From the NCBI RefSeq assembly GCF_001422405.1, contig NZ_LMMV01000012.1:536830-600829 (forward strand): a DNA stretch of 64,000 nt. The letters run 5' to 3'. Below the pieces are notes generated by a model that ran no database searches, was not told the origin of the DNA, and saw only the letters and a list, made by a program, of their open reading frames with translations. Numbering within the stretch: position 1 is the stretch's first letter; each line of letters begins with the position of its first letter. The position numbers were made by a program, and so were the translations under genes. This document shows, in pieces, positions 18,059-27,341 of this stretch. This DNA comes from Pseudorhodoferax sp. Leaf267. GTDB taxonomy: Bacteria > Pseudomonadota > Gammaproteobacteria > Burkholderiales > Burkholderiaceae_C.

Positions 18059-21000
18059 CTCAACAAGCTCTCCAGATCGACCCGCGCGACCAGCGTGCGC
18101 AGGTAATTGCATTCATGGTGGGTGGCGGCGTCGGCCGCCTCGATGCGCGCGATGCCGCGCTTGAGTGAGCCCAGGTCGCCGATGCGGGCGAGCCAGATCA
18201 GCTCGGCCGTGGCCTCGTTGGACAGTGTATGTTCCAGTGGCGGCGCCGGGCCTGCCCTTGCGGGCGTGGGGGGCTCTTCGTGCACCCACTCCAGTTGCAG
18301 CTGGCGCTCCAACTGCCCCAGCAATTCGGACTCGGCCACGGGCTTGGTCACGAAGCCGTTGCAGCCGCTGCCGGCCAGCTGCTCGGGTGCATGGAACACG
18401 TTGGCCGACACCATCACCACCGGCAGCTGCGCATCGCCGTCGCGCAGCTGGCGGCAGGTGGCCCAGCCGTCCATGACGCCCATGTTCACGTCCAGCAGCA
18501 CCATGTCGGGCCGGCGCTGGGCCACGGCCTGCAGGCATTCAGGGCCGCTGGCGGCCTCCTGCACCGAAAAGCCCAGCGGGATCAGGATCGCGGCCAGCAG
18601 CTGGCGCTGCTCGGGCTGGTCGTCCACCACCAGCAGGTGCCGGCGCGCGCCGGTGTGGCCGATGATGCGGCGGTGGTTGTCCACCGCGTGCTCGTCGATG
18701 GCGGTCAGCTCGCGCATGTACAGCCGCAGCTTGAAGCGGCTGCCCACGTCGACCTCGCTCTCCAGCGAAATTTCGCCGCCCATCAGCTCGGTCAGGAGCT
18801 GCGTGATCGCCAGGCCCAGCCCGGTGCCGGGCTCGTGCGCCTGCCGGCCCGAGGCGCCGCGCTCGAACGGCAAGAAGATGCGCGTGAGGTCGTGCGGCGC
18901 GATGCCGGCGCCCGTGTCCTCCACCTCGAAGCGCGCCACCTCCATGCGGTGCGACACGCGCAGCACCACGTGGCCGCGCACCGTGAACTTGATGGCGTTG
19001 CTCAGCAGGTTCAGCAGGATCTGCCGCAGCCGCTTGGCATCGGCCTGCACATAGGCGGGCAGGCGCTTGGGGCATTCCAGCCGGAACGCCAGCCCCTTGG
19101 CCTGCGCCTGCGGCTCCACCATCTTCACGATGTCGTCCAGGAAGTCGCGCAGCGAGATCGCGGCCGTCTCGATGCGCATGCGGCCAGCCTCGATGCGCGC
19201 CAGGACCAGCATGCCGTCGATGAGGCTGGACAAATGCTGCCCGCTGCGCTGGATGGTGAGCACGGGCACGCGCACGGCCTCGGTGTCGGCATTGCGCAGC
19301 AGCACCTGCGAATAGCCCAGGATGCTGTTGAGCGGCGTGCGGAACTCGTGGCTCATGCCGGTCACAAAGCGGGTCTTGGCCAGGTTGGCCGCCTCGGCCA
19401 CTTCCTTGGCTTTTTGCAGCGCCGCGTCGGTGCGCTTGTGCGCGTCGATCTCGCGCAGCAGCAGCTGGTTCTGGTGGTTGGACTCGTCCTGCGCCACCTG
19501 CCGGCTCTCCACGCCCAGCACGATCCACCAGGCCGCCACGGCCAGCACCAGCAGCAGCAGCGTGTAGCTCTTCTGGAAGCCCTGCCACAGCCCGGCGCGG
19601 GCCGCGTCGTCCAGCCCCGCGGCCATGCCCTCCTGGTAGTAGACCAGCCCCATCACGGTGGTCAGCAGCAGCACCAGCGCGCTCAGCACCACGAGGTAAT
19701 GCGTGAGCCGGAAGTTGATGCGCAACGCCAGCTTGCCGGGCAGCAGCTTGTGCAGCAGGTCCTGCGTCTGCTCGGCCGCGCTGGAGCGCGTCTTGCAGCG
19801 GTCGTGGCAGCGCGATTCCAGCGTGCAGCACAGCGAGCAGATGGCTGCGCCATAGGCCGGGCAGAAGGCCATGTCCTCCGCCTCGAAACGGTTCTCGCAG
19901 ATCGAGCAGGCCACGGTCTCGCCGGGCTGCCACAGCGGCGGGCTCTGCCGCGCGATGTACCAGCGCCCGCGCGTGGCCCAGGCCAGCAGCGGCGAGACAG
20001 CCAGCGCGGTCAGCAGCGCCAGCAGCGGCGAGAAGGCGCGCGCCTGCGGGCCCAGCGCGCCCGCATAGCCCGCCACGCCGACGATGGCGGCCAACAGCGT
20101 CGCGCCCACGCCCACGGGGTTGATGTCGTACAGATGCGCGCGCTTGAACTCGATGCCCTTGGGCGAGAAGCCCAGCGGCTTGTTGATGACCAGGTCGGCC
20201 ACCAGCGCGCCCACCCAGGCGATGGCCACGTTGGCGTACAGGCCCAGCACTTCTTCGAGCGCGCGGAACACGCCCAGCGTCAGCAGCAGGATGGCGATCA
20301 CCACGTTGAACACCAGCCAGGCCACGCGGCCCGGGTGGCTGTGCGTGAGCCGCGCGAAGAAGTTCGACCAGGCCAGCGAGCCGGCGTAGGCATTGGTCAC
20401 GTTGATCTTGATCTGCGAGACCACGACGAACAGCACCGTCACGGCGATGGCCCAGGCCGGGTCGCGAAACAGGTAGCCGAAGGCCGCCAGGTACATCTGC
20501 GTCGGGTCCAGCGCCTTGTCCAGCGGCAGCTGGAGCTGCAGCACCAGGTAGGCCAGCAGCACGCCGCCCAGCATCTTGAGCATGCCCGGCACCACCCAGC
20601 CCGGCCCCGCGGCCAGCACCGCGCCCCACCAGCGCCAGCGGTTGGCGGCCGTCTTCTCCGGCAGGAAGCGCAGGAAGTCCACCTGCTCGCCCACCTGCAT
20701 CACGAGCGCGAAGGCCATGGTGGCGGCCGAGCCGAACATCAGCCACGAGAAGCTGCTCTCGCCCGAGGTGAAGCCCGACAGCCCGGGCAGCTGCGCGAAC
20801 ACGCCCGGGTTCTGCACGAGGATGGCGATGTAGGGCGCGATCAGCAGCACCAGCCACAGCGGCTGCGTCCACGACTGCAGCCGGCTGATAAAGGTGATGC
20901 CGTAGGTGACCAGCGGGATGATGATCAGCGAGGACAGCAGGTAGCACACCACCAGCGGCCAGCGCGTGAAATACAGCTGCAGCGCCGAGGCCATGATGGC

Positions 21001-21426
21001 CGCCTCCAGCGCGAAGAAGATGAAAGTGAAGCTGGCGTAGATCAGCGAGGTGATGGTCGAGCCCAGGTAGCCGAAGCCCGCGCCGCGCGTGAGCAGGTCC
21101 ATGTCCACCGCGTAGCGCGCGGCGTAGTAGCTGATGGGCAGGGCTGTGAGGAAGGTCACCACGCCGACCAGCACGATGGCCCAGACCGCGTTGGCAAAGC
21201 CGTAGTTCAGCGCCATGGCCGCGCCGATGGCCTCCAGCGCCAGGAACGAGACCGCGCCCAGCGCCGTGTTGGCCACGCGGAACTCCGACCAGTGCCGCCG
21301 CGCGCGCGGCGTGTAGCGCAGCGAGAAGTCCTCCATGGTCTCGTTGGCCACCCAGGTGTTGTACTCGCGGCGGATGCGGAAGATCTTCTGGGCGGGGGCT
21401 GGGGCGGCGGCCTCGGGGTGGTGCAT
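18040..21426 (-). CDS. NCS1 permease - Cys knuckle - hybrid histidine kinase fusion
   Basis: A 1128-residue fusion. Residues 1-490 resemble an NCS1 nucleobase/allantoin:cation symporter (about 12 helices; motifs LALEAIGAAMALNYGF, MQVGEQVDFLRFLPEKT, INVTNAYAGSLAWSNFF). Residues 507-544 hold eight Cys (507, 510, 522, 530, 533, 534, 540, 544), a probable zinc or iron knuckle. Two further helices (about 575-640), a short coiled coil and HisKA with His693 (GMSHEFRTPLN) follow. Then come HATPase (N810; DTGAGIAP; GTGLGLAI), a receiver with Asp979, and a helical tail. The transporter module probably senses a nitrogenous ligand. It overlaps its response regulator gene. Whether it still transports is unknown. 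Confidence 0.93.
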   Translation of the reverse strand: MHHPEAAAPAPAQKIFRIRREYNTWVANETMEDFSLRYTPRARRHWSEFRVANTALGAVSFLALEAIGAAMALNYGFANAVWAIVLVGVVTFLTALPISYYAARYAVDMDLLTRGAGFGYLGSTITSLIYASFTFIFFALEAAIMASALQLYFTRWPLVVCYLLSSLIIIPLVTYGITFISRLQSWTQPLWLVLLIAPYIAILVQNPGVFAQLPGLSGFTSGESSFSWLMFGSAATMAFALVMQVGEQVDFLRFLPEKTAANRWRWWGAVLAAGPGWVVPGMLKMLGGVLLAYLVLQLQLPLDKALDPTQMYLAAFGYLFRDPAWAIAVTVLFVVVSQIKINVTNAYAGSLAWSNFFARLTHSHPGRVAWLVFNVVIAILLLTLGVFRALEEVLGLYANVAIAWVGALVADLVINKPLGFSPKGIEFKRAHLYDINPVGVGATLLAAIVGVAGYAGALGPQARAFSPLLALLTALAVSPLLAWATRGRWYIARQSPPLWQPGETVACSICENRFEAEDMAFCPAYGAAICSLCCTLESRCHDRCKTRSSAAEQTQDLLHKLLPGKLALRINFRLTHYLVVLSALVLLLTTVMGLVYYQEGMAAGLDDAARAGLWQGFQKSYTLLLLVLAVAAWWIVLGVESRQVAQDESNHQNQLLLREIDAHKRTDAALQKAKEVAEAANLAKTRFVTGMSHEFRTPLNSILGYSQVLLRNADTEAVRVPVLTIQRSGQHLSSLIDGMLVLARIEAGRMRIETAAISLRDFLDDIVKMVEPQAQAKGLAFRLECPKRLPAYVQADAKRLRQILLNLLSNAIKFTVRGHVVLRVSHRMEVARFEVEDTGAGIAPHDLTRIFLPFERGASGRQAHEPGTGLGLAITQLLTELMGGEISLESEVDVGSRFKLRLYMRELTAIDEHAVDNHRRIIGHTGARRHLLVVDDQPEQRQLLAAILIPLGFSVQEAASGPECLQAVAQRRPDMVLLDVNMGVMDGWATCRQLRDGDAQLPVVMVSANVFHAPEQLAGSGCNGFVTKPVAESELLGQLERQLQLEWVHEEPPTPARAGPAPPLEHTLSNEATAELIWLARIGDLGSLKRGIARIEAADAATHHECNYLRTLVARVDLESLLRWLQRE

Positions 21427-21543
21427 GAGGGCCAGGGCTCATGCAATAAGCGTACCCCTGCAACGCACGGCGTCGGACAGCCAGCGCGGCGCATGGGCCT
21501 GCGGTCCGACGCGCCGGGCCGCCCGCGCGGGCCATGATGGCGC

Positions 21544-22314
21544 ATGCGCATCGCCAGCTTCAACATCAACGACATCCGGCGCCGCCTGCCGCTGCTGCTG
21601 GCCTGGCTGGACGTGACGCGGCCCGACGTCGTGGCCCTGCAGGAGCTCAAGGCGACCGAGGCGCAGTTCCCGCATGAGGAGATTCGGCAGGCCGGCTACG
21701 AAGGCCTGGTGGTGGGCGAGAAGACCTGGAACGGCGTGGCGCTGCTGGCGCGCGGCGCGGCGCCGCTGGAGATCCGGCGTGCGCTGCCGGGCGATGCGCA
21801 GGACCGCCAGGCGCGCTATCTGGAGGCTGCTGTGCAGGGCCTGGTCGTCGCCGCGCTGTATGTGCCCAACGGCAACCCGCAGCCCGGTCCCAAGTTCGAC
21901 TACAAGCTGGCCTGGTGCGAGCGCCTGCGCGTGCACGCGCGCGAGCTCAAGAAGACCGGCCACCCCGTGGTGCTGGCCGGCGACTTCAACGTGGTGCCCA
22001 AGGACGTGGACATCTACGACCCTGCGCACTGGCAGGACAACGCGTTGCTGCAACCGCAGGTGCGCGCCGCCTACGCGCGGCTGCTGCGCCAGGGCTGGAC
22101 CGATGCGCTGCGCGCCACGCACCCACGCGAGCGCATCTACACCTTCTGGTCCTACATGCGCAACCGCTGGCCGCGCGATGCCGGGCTGCGCATCGACCAC
22201 CTGCTGCTGAGCCCCAGCCTGAAGCCGCGCCTCACGGGGGCGGGCGTGGACCGGGAACTGCGTGGCTTCGAGAACGCCAGCGACCATGCGCCGGTGTGGG
22301 TGGAGTTGGGGTAG
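21544..22314 (+). CDS. xthA: Exodeoxyribonuclease III
   Basis: A 256-residue AP endonuclease/3' exonuclease for base-excision repair. Diagnostic motifs are ASFNINDIRRRLP (Asn), ALQELK (metal Glu), LYVPNG, the active-site GDFNVVPKDVDIYD, WTDALR, YTFWSY, and the final LRIDHLLLS and SDHAPVWVEL. Length fits the family. It is divergent from the NCS1-kinase across a 117-base gap in which I see no operator like those of the nitrogen genes. Confidence 0.96.
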   Translation: MRIASFNINDIRRRLPLLLAWLDVTRPDVVALQELKATEAQFPHEEIRQAGYEGLVVGEKTWNGVALLARGAAPLEIRRALPGDAQDRQARYLEAAVQGLVVAALYVPNGNPQPGPKFDYKLAWCERLRVHARELKKTGHPVVLAGDFNVVPKDVDIYDPAHWQDNALLQPQVRAAYARLLRQGWTDALRATHPRERIYTFWSYMRNRWPRDAGLRIDHLLLSPSLKPRLTGAGVDRELRGFENASDHAPVWVELG

Positions 22315-22361
22315 GGCCTGCTGCTGCGCCCGGACGCCCGCCCCCGGTCAGCGCGGGCAAC

Positions 22362-23876
22362 CTAGCGCCCCAGCACCGTGCGCTGCAGCCGCTCCGCGGT
22401 CGTCACGGCGCCGAGCAGATGCAGGCAGGCCGCGCCGAACACAGGGCACAGCTCCGCCCAGCCGCTTGCATCCGGCGTGACGCAGCGCGCGTGCACACCG
22501 GCCGCGCGCAGCGCGTCCACGGCGTGCCGCGCATCGTGCAGCAGGTGGCCGGCTTCGTAGACGTCGATGTCCCAGGGCTGCCCGTCGCTGAACAGCAGCA
22601 GGCTGCGGCGTGGGCCGGGCTCTGCGGCCAGCAGCGTGTGGGCATGGCGCAGGGCTGCGCCCAGGCGCGTGGAGTGGCGCACCGGCAGGGCGGCCAGGGC
22701 TTGCGCGTCGCAAGGTGCGCCGAAGGCTACGGCGCGCCAGTAGGCGACCGCCGCCCGCCCGTTCGACGAGAAGCCGTGCACGGCCACGCGCGCGCCCTGT
22801 GCCGCGAGCTGGCGGGCCAGCCGCAGCGCGGCCTGCTGCTGGGCCGCCTGCACGGTCTGCCGGCCGGCGCCCCAGGGCGCCAGGGTGGATTGCGACAGGT
22901 CGAGCAGCAGCAGCACGCTGGCGCGCGTGGCGCGGGCCGGGCGGTGGAACAGGCGCGTGTCCCAGGCCTGGGCGCGGCGCCGGTCCACCAGCGCGGCCAC
23001 GGCGGCCTGCAGGTCCAGCGTCTCGCCTTCGGTACCGAGCGCGGGCCGCGCGCGGGGCGGCGCTGGTGGGCGCGCGTGCAGCGTGCGCTCCTGCACGCGG
23101 CACCAGTCCGGGCGCCACAGGCCCGCTCGCGCGTGCCATTCGCCATACGGCAGTTCGCGCAGGACGGCGGCGGTCGGCGCGGCAGGGGCTTGCACGGCGG
23201 CGCCAGCCTGCGCCGGCAGCGGCTCGGCGTCCGTGCAGCGGCCGTGGTCCCACAGGTAGCTGTGGTCGTCGCGGTAGGCGGCCTGCGGGCGGTAGGCCGT
23301 GTCGAAGGGCACGCGCATCTGGCCCAGCATGTTGGCCAGCACCAGCGCGCACTGGGCGAAGTCGGCCGCCGGCGCCCCGGCAGGCAGCGACCAGAACGCC
23401 TGTTGCGCGCGCTGCACCCAGTGGTGGCCGTCCCGGGCCTGCGGGTCGGCCAGCACACGGTCGAGCCGGTTCATCAAGGCCGTGAAGCCCAGGCCCTGCG
23501 GGGCCTCGCGCGGCAGTCCGGCGGCAAACCAGCGGCGCACGCCGGGCAGGGCGGCGACCAGCAGCCGTTCGACGCGCGCGTCCTCGACGGCGGACAGCAC
23601 GGCCAGGGCCAGCGGCTTGCGGCCGCGTGCGTCCTGTCCGGCGCGTGAATGCAGCAAATGCGCCGCGGCGTGGGCGATGGCGGCCTGGCGCTCGGCGGGT
23701 GCGGCGCTCGCTGGCAGCAGCAACTGCGTGGGCGCCAACACGGGCTGGGCCAGGCCGGCGTGTTCGGCGACCGGCGTGTCGCGCCCTGCCAGCGCGCGCA
23801 GCAGCAGGCAAAGCATCTCAGGCCTGCCTTGCTCCCTCTCGCACAGGGCGGGGGGCCGCATCGCGCCGCCACTCAC
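22362..23876 (-). CDS. VWA-domain protein, NorD/CbbO-like
   Basis: About 504 residues. The C-terminal von Willebrand A domain has the MIDAS motif LLLDLSQST with a downstream Thr (HSTRLGAALRHA) and SDGQPWDID, as in NorD/CoxE-type partners of MoxR ATPases. The N-terminal half is helical and unassigned. GTG 23876 overlaps the end of the ATPase gene (GTGA). NorD pairs with NorQ to activate nitric-oxide reductase, but no norCB is in this window. Here the pair follows amiE, so amidase maturation is the contextual guess. Confidence 0.8.
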   Translation of the reverse strand: MSGGAMRPPALCEREQGRPEMLCLLLRALAGRDTPVAEHAGLAQPVLAPTQLLLPASAAPAERQAAIAHAAAHLLHSRAGQDARGRKPLALAVLSAVEDARVERLLVAALPGVRRWFAAGLPREAPQGLGFTALMNRLDRVLADPQARDGHHWVQRAQQAFWSLPAGAPAADFAQCALVLANMLGQMRVPFDTAYRPQAAYRDDHSYLWDHGRCTDAEPLPAQAGAAVQAPAAPTAAVLRELPYGEWHARAGLWRPDWCRVQERTLHARPPAPPRARPALGTEGETLDLQAAVAALVDRRRAQAWDTRLFHRPARATRASVLLLLDLSQSTLAPWGAGRQTVQAAQQQAALRLARQLAAQGARVAVHGFSSNGRAAVAYWRAVAFGAPCDAQALAALPVRHSTRLGAALRHAHTLLAAEPGPRRSLLLFSDGQPWDIDVYEAGHLLHDARHAVDALRAAGVHARCVTPDASGWAELCPVFGAACLHLLGAVTTAERLQRTVLGR

Positions 23877-24688
23877 GGATACAACGCATCCACCAGCGCC
23901 CGCAGCGCCTGCACGCGCTCGGGCGCATCGGACCAGGCCTGCACCAGCGCCAGCTCGCAGGCCCAGCGTGGCGCCAGGCCCTGCACCATGAGCTGTGCCG
24001 TGCGCACCAGCATGCGCGTGGACAAGGCCTCGGCCGCCTCGGCGTCCAGCGCGCGCGTGCGTTCGGCCAGGCCCACCAGGCGCATGGCGGCCTCGTGCGC
24101 CAGGCCCGACTCGTGCACCACGATGGCGACCTCGGCCACGACGGGCGGGGGCGTGAAGGCCAGCGCCACCAAGCGCTGCCGCGTGGCCGGCCGCAGGTCG
24201 CGGCCTGGCTGCGGGTTGTACGAGACCACGAGCTGGAAGCGCGGATGCGCCGCCAACAGCTCGCCGTTGCGCTCCAGCGGCAGCACGCGCCGCGTATCGG
24301 CCAGCGGGTGCAGCACGGTCAGCGCATCGGGCCGGGCCTCGATGAGTTCGTCCAGGTAGCACAGGCCGCCGTGACGCACGGCCAGCGTGAGCGGGCCGTC
24401 CTGCCAGCGCGTGCCATCGGCGTCGATGAGCCAGCGGCCCAGCAGGTCGCCGGCCGTCATGTCCTCGTGGCAGGCCACCGTGACGAGCGGCAGGCCCAGC
24501 GCATGCGCCATGTGCTCCACGAAGCGCGTCTTGCCGCAGCCGGCCGGGCCCTTGAGCAAGAGCGGCAGGCGCAGCGCATGGGCCGCGCGGAACTGCGCCA
24601 CCTCGTCGCCCACGGCCAGGTAGTAGGGCGCGCGCGCCACGCGCCACTCGGCCAGCGCGTCCGCCTCCACTTCGGCCAGCGCGCTCAC
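23873..24688 (-). CDS. MoxR-family AAA+ ATPase, NorQ/CbbQ-like
   Basis: A 271-residue ATPase of the length usual for NorQ/CbbQ. Walker A is GPAGCGKT, Walker B is LCYLDELIEARPD, and sensor-1 is VVSYNPQPGRDLRPATRQRL. It would remodel or insert cofactors in a client enzyme, together with the VWA protein it overlaps. GTG 24688 (VSALAEVEADALAEW) is chosen because the sequence upstream is not protein-like and overlaps amiE. A 73-base gap separates it from amiE on the same strand. Confidence 0.87.
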   Translation of the reverse strand: MSALAEVEADALAEWRVARAPYYLAVGDEVAQFRAAHALRLPLLLKGPAGCGKTRFVEHMAHALGLPLVTVACHEDMTAGDLLGRWLIDADGTRWQDGPLTLAVRHGGLCYLDELIEARPDALTVLHPLADTRRVLPLERNGELLAAHPRFQLVVSYNPQPGRDLRPATRQRLVALAFTPPPVVAEVAIVVHESGLAHEAAMRLVGLAERTRALDAEAAEALSTRMLVRTAQLMVQGLAPRWACELALVQAWSDAPERVQALRALVDALYP

Positions 24689-24761
24689 GGTTGCACCCTG
24701 CGGCCTGCGGCCCGTCCTGCCAAGCGGGAGCGCGCTGGCCTGGGGCGGCCCGGCGCGGCGC

Positions 24762-25799
24762 TCAACGGTGCTCCGGCAGGCTGTGCGGAATGCCCTCGAT
24801 CGGGCATTCCGGCGTGCCCGGCGTGCCGCGCGTGAAGGCCTCCACCTTCTTGCGCGTGCCCTCGGGGTCGTTGATCCAGTCCGCGTAGAAGCCATACGGG
24901 CAGGCTGCCACGCCGTGCATGTCCTCGCCCGAATTTATCTTGCCGGTATAGCCGCGGTGCAGCAGCTTGTAGAGGTGGTTCTGCGACTGGCCGTTCCTGC
25001 GCGCGTCGCGGATCAGGTGCATCGACAGCTCGGCGTAGTTGATGCCCATCTCTTCCTCGCCGCACTCGCCCAGCGTGCGGCCGTCGAAGCCGATCAGCGC
25101 CGAGTGGCCGAAATACGAGTACACGCCGTCGAAGCCCGTGGCGTTGGCCACGGCCACGTAGCAGTTGTTCATGAAGGCCATGGCCTTGGCCACCAGCACC
25201 TGCTGCTCCTTGGCCGGGTACATGTAGCCCTGGCAGCGCACGATGAGCTCGGCGCCCTTCATCGCGCAGTCGCGCCAGATCTCGGGGTAGTTGCCGTCGT
25301 CGCAGATGATGAGGCTGATCTTCAGGCCCTTGGGGCCGTCGCTCACGTAGGTGCAGTCGCCGGGGTACCAGCCCTCCACCGGCACCCAGGGCATGATCTT
25401 GCGGTACTTCTGCACGATCTCGCCCTGGTCGTTCATGAGGATCAGGGTGTTGTAGGGCGCCTTGTTCGGGTGCTCTTCATGGCGCTCGCCGGTCAGCGAG
25501 AACACGCCCCACACCTTGGCCTGGCGGCAGGCCGCGGCAAAGATCTCGGTCTCTTCTCCCGGGATCGTCGCGGCGGTCTCGTACATCTCCTGGGCGTCGT
25601 ACATGATGCCGTGCGTCGAGTACTCGGGGAACACCACCAGGTCCATGCCCGGCAGGCCGCGCTTCATGCCGACCAGCATCTCGGCGATCTTGCGCGCATT
25701 GGCCAGCACCTCCGCCTTGGTGTGCAGCCGCGGCATCTTGTAGTTGACGACGGCCACGCCGACGCCGTCCTTGCTGCTCGAAATGTCGCCGTGGCGCAT
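24762..25799 (-). CDS. amiE: Aliphatic amidase
   Basis: A 345-residue cytoplasmic nitrilase-superfamily enzyme that hydrolyses short aliphatic amides to acid plus ammonia. The catalytic triad is in the same numbering as Pseudomonas AmiE: Glu59 ([10 protein letters not shown]), Lys134 (KYRKIMPW) and Cys166 ([10 protein letters not shown]). ATG 25799 follows a clear AGGAG site. It diverges from the amide-binding protein gene. The shared gap holds a TACG-N8-CGTA operator 60 bases above this start. First gene of an amiE-MoxR-VWA unit. Confidence 0.97.
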   Translation of the reverse strand: MRHGDISSSKDGVGVAVVNYKMPRLHTKAEVLANARKIAEMLVGMKRGLPGMDLVVFPEYSTHGIMYDAQEMYETAATIPGEETEIFAAACRQAKVWGVFSLTGERHEEHPNKAPYNTLILMNDQGEIVQKYRKIMPWVPVEGWYPGDCTYVSDGPKGLKISLIICDDGNYPEIWRDCAMKGAELIVRCQGYMYPAKEQQVLVAKAMAFMNNCYVAVANATGFDGVYSYFGHSALIGFDGRTLGECGEEEMGINYAELSMHLIRDARRNGQSQNHLYKLLHRGYTGKINSGEDMHGVAACPYGFYADWINDPEGTRKKVEAFTRGTPGTPECPIEGIPHSLPEHR

Positions 25800-25859
25800 G
25801 CGTGACTCCTGCGGTTGAGATCGGGCAGCCAGTGTTGGGCCGCGCGCTGCAAAGCGCAC

Positions 25860-25875
25860 TACGTTGAATGACGTA
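25860..25875 (+). promoter_or_regulatory. NarL-type palindromic operator, site 1 (amiE / fmdD)
   Basis: TACGTTGAATGACGTA: heptamers TACGTTG and (reverse complement) TACGTCA separated by 2 bases. The -10-like TACCTT begins exactly 23 bases after the site on the rightward side. The site would then sit just above the -35 position, as for an activator of the downstream ABC operon; amiE can share it leftward. The same architecture recurs at 32859 and 34703. Confidence 0.7.
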
Positions 25876-25963
25876 TTCGTCCGACGCGCCGCACCGCATA
25901 CCTTCTGTTGCACCGCAGCACACCACCTTCCGTGCTGCCCCGTTCAACCAAAGGAGTGTGTCG

Positions 25964-27217
25964 ATGTCCGCTGATTCCCGTCCCGATTCCGTCCTGCGCC
26001 GGCGCATGCTGCAGATGGCGGCCATGTCGCCGCTGGCCGGCCTGTCGGCTGCCGCGCTCGCGCAGCAGTTCCCCACGGCCAAGGTCAACACCACCAAGCT
26101 GGCCGTCACCGACACCGAGGTCACCGTCGGCCAGCTGCATTCGGCCAGCGGCACCATGGCGATCTCCGAGACCGGCTCGATCCAGGCCGAGCAGCTCGCC
26201 ATCGACCAGATCAACGCCATGGGCGGCATCCTGGGCCGCAAGATCAAGGTGATCAAGGAAGACGGCGCGTCCGACTGGCCCACCTTCGCCGAGAAGAGCA
26301 AGAAGCTGCTCGTCAACGACAAGACCGCCTGCGTCTTCGGCTGCTGGACCAGCGCGTCGCGCAAGGCCGTGCTGCCGGTGTTCGAGAAGGAGAACGGCCT
26401 CCTGTACTACCCCACCTTCTACGAAGGCCTGGAGCAGAGCAAGAACGTGATCTACACCGGCCAGGAGGCCACGCAGCAGATCATCTGGAGCCTGGACTGG
26501 GGTGCGAAGGAGAAGAAGGCCAAGACCTTCTTCTTGGTCGGCTCCGACTACATCTGGCCGCGCACCTCGATGAAGATCGCGCGCAAGCACATCGAGACGG
26601 TGGGCAAGCTGGGCAGCGTGAAGGGCGAGGAGTACTACCCGCTGGGCCACACCAACTTCAACTCGCTGATCAACAAGATCAAGGTGGCCAAGCCCGACTG
26701 CATCTTCGCGGCCGTGGTGGGTGGCTCCAACGTGGCCTTCTACAAGCAGCTCAAGGCCGCCGGCATCACGGGCGACAAGCAGTTCCTGCTGACGCTGTCG
26801 GTCACCGAGGACGAGATGACCGGCGTGGGCGGCGAGAACTTCGCCGGCTTCTACTCGTCGATGAAGTACTTCCAGTCGCTGGACAACGAGAACAACAAGA
26901 AGTTCGTCGAGGCCTTCAAGGCCAAGTACGGCAAGGACGCCGTGATCGGTGACGTGACGCAGGCCGGCTACCTCGGCCCCTGGCTGTGGAAGGCCGCGGT
27001 CGAGAAGGCCGGCAGCTTCGACGTGGACAAGGTCGTCGCCGCATCGCCCGGCATCGAGCTCAAGACCGCGCCCGAAGGCTACGTGAAGCTGGACGCCAAC
27101 CACCACCTGTGGAGCAAGGCGCGCATCGGCCAGGGCCAGAAGGACGCGAGCTTCAAGGTCGTGGCCGAGTCGTCGGAGCTGATCAAGCCCGATCCCTTCC
27201 CCAAGGGCTACCAGTAA
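25964..27217 (+). CDS. fmdD: Amide/urea ABC transporter substrate-binding protein (FmdD/UrtA-like)
   Basis: A 417-residue periplasmic binding protein for short-chain amides or urea. The leader LRRRMLQMAAMSPLAGLSAAALAQ resembles a Tat signal. Mature motifs match the UrtA/AmiC fold: TVGQLHSASGTMAISE, LAIDQINAMGGILGRKI, VFGCWTSASRKAVLPVFE, GSDYIWPR. ATG 25964 follows AAAGGAG; a longer in-frame start runs into the operator and is rejected. It is a paralogue of UrtA at 34824 and heads a five-gene importer ending at formamidase. Confidence 0.9.
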   Translation: MSADSRPDSVLRRRMLQMAAMSPLAGLSAAALAQQFPTAKVNTTKLAVTDTEVTVGQLHSASGTMAISETGSIQAEQLAIDQINAMGGILGRKIKVIKEDGASDWPTFAEKSKKLLVNDKTACVFGCWTSASRKAVLPVFEKENGLLYYPTFYEGLEQSKNVIYTGQEATQQIIWSLDWGAKEKKAKTFFLVGSDYIWPRTSMKIARKHIETVGKLGSVKGEEYYPLGHTNFNSLINKIKVAKPDCIFAAVVGGSNVAFYKQLKAAGITGDKQFLLTLSVTEDEMTGVGGENFAGFYSSMKYFQSLDNENNKKFVEAFKAKYGKDAVIGDVTQAGYLGPWLWKAAVEKAGSFDVDKVVAASPGIELKTAPEGYVKLDANHHLWSKARIGQGQKDASFKVVAESSELIKPDPFPKGYQ

Positions 27218-27226
27218 GCACCGAGA

Positions 27227-27311
27227 CCCTCACCCCGACCCTCTGCCGCGAGCGGGAGAGGGAGCGACTCCAGAATCCTCGCCCCCTCGGGGGAGAGGGC
27301 AGGGTGAGGGG
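27227..27311. repeat. REP-like imperfect palindrome, family A
   Basis: The stretch begins CCCTCACCCCGACCCTCT and ends AGAGGGCAGGGTGAGGG, so its ends are inverted copies. An inner CCGCGAGCGGGAGAGGG and CCCCCTCGGGGGAGAGG form hairpins. The same family occurs at 32370-32488 and 40028-40064. All lie between genes of the amide/urea transport block. Confidence 0.7.
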
Positions 27312-27341
27312 GCAGCCCCGCCAACCGACAGAGATCCACAC

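Noticed and set aside
21427-21543. NarL-type operator in the NCS1-kinase/xthA gap
   Set aside because: GCGTACCCCTGCAACGC contains one TACCCCT-like heptamer, but no inverted partner at the 2-base spacing and no match to TACG-N8-CGTA.
22362-24688. Nitric oxide reductase operon (norQ/norD)
   Set aside because: The ATPase and VWA proteins match the family, but there are no norC or norB genes here, and the pair follows amiE.
25868-25963. Upstream in-frame start for the FmdD-like protein
   Set aside because: The longer start lies inside the operator palindrome and the added residues are not signal-like; ATG 25964 has a clear AAAGGAG site and a leader peptide.
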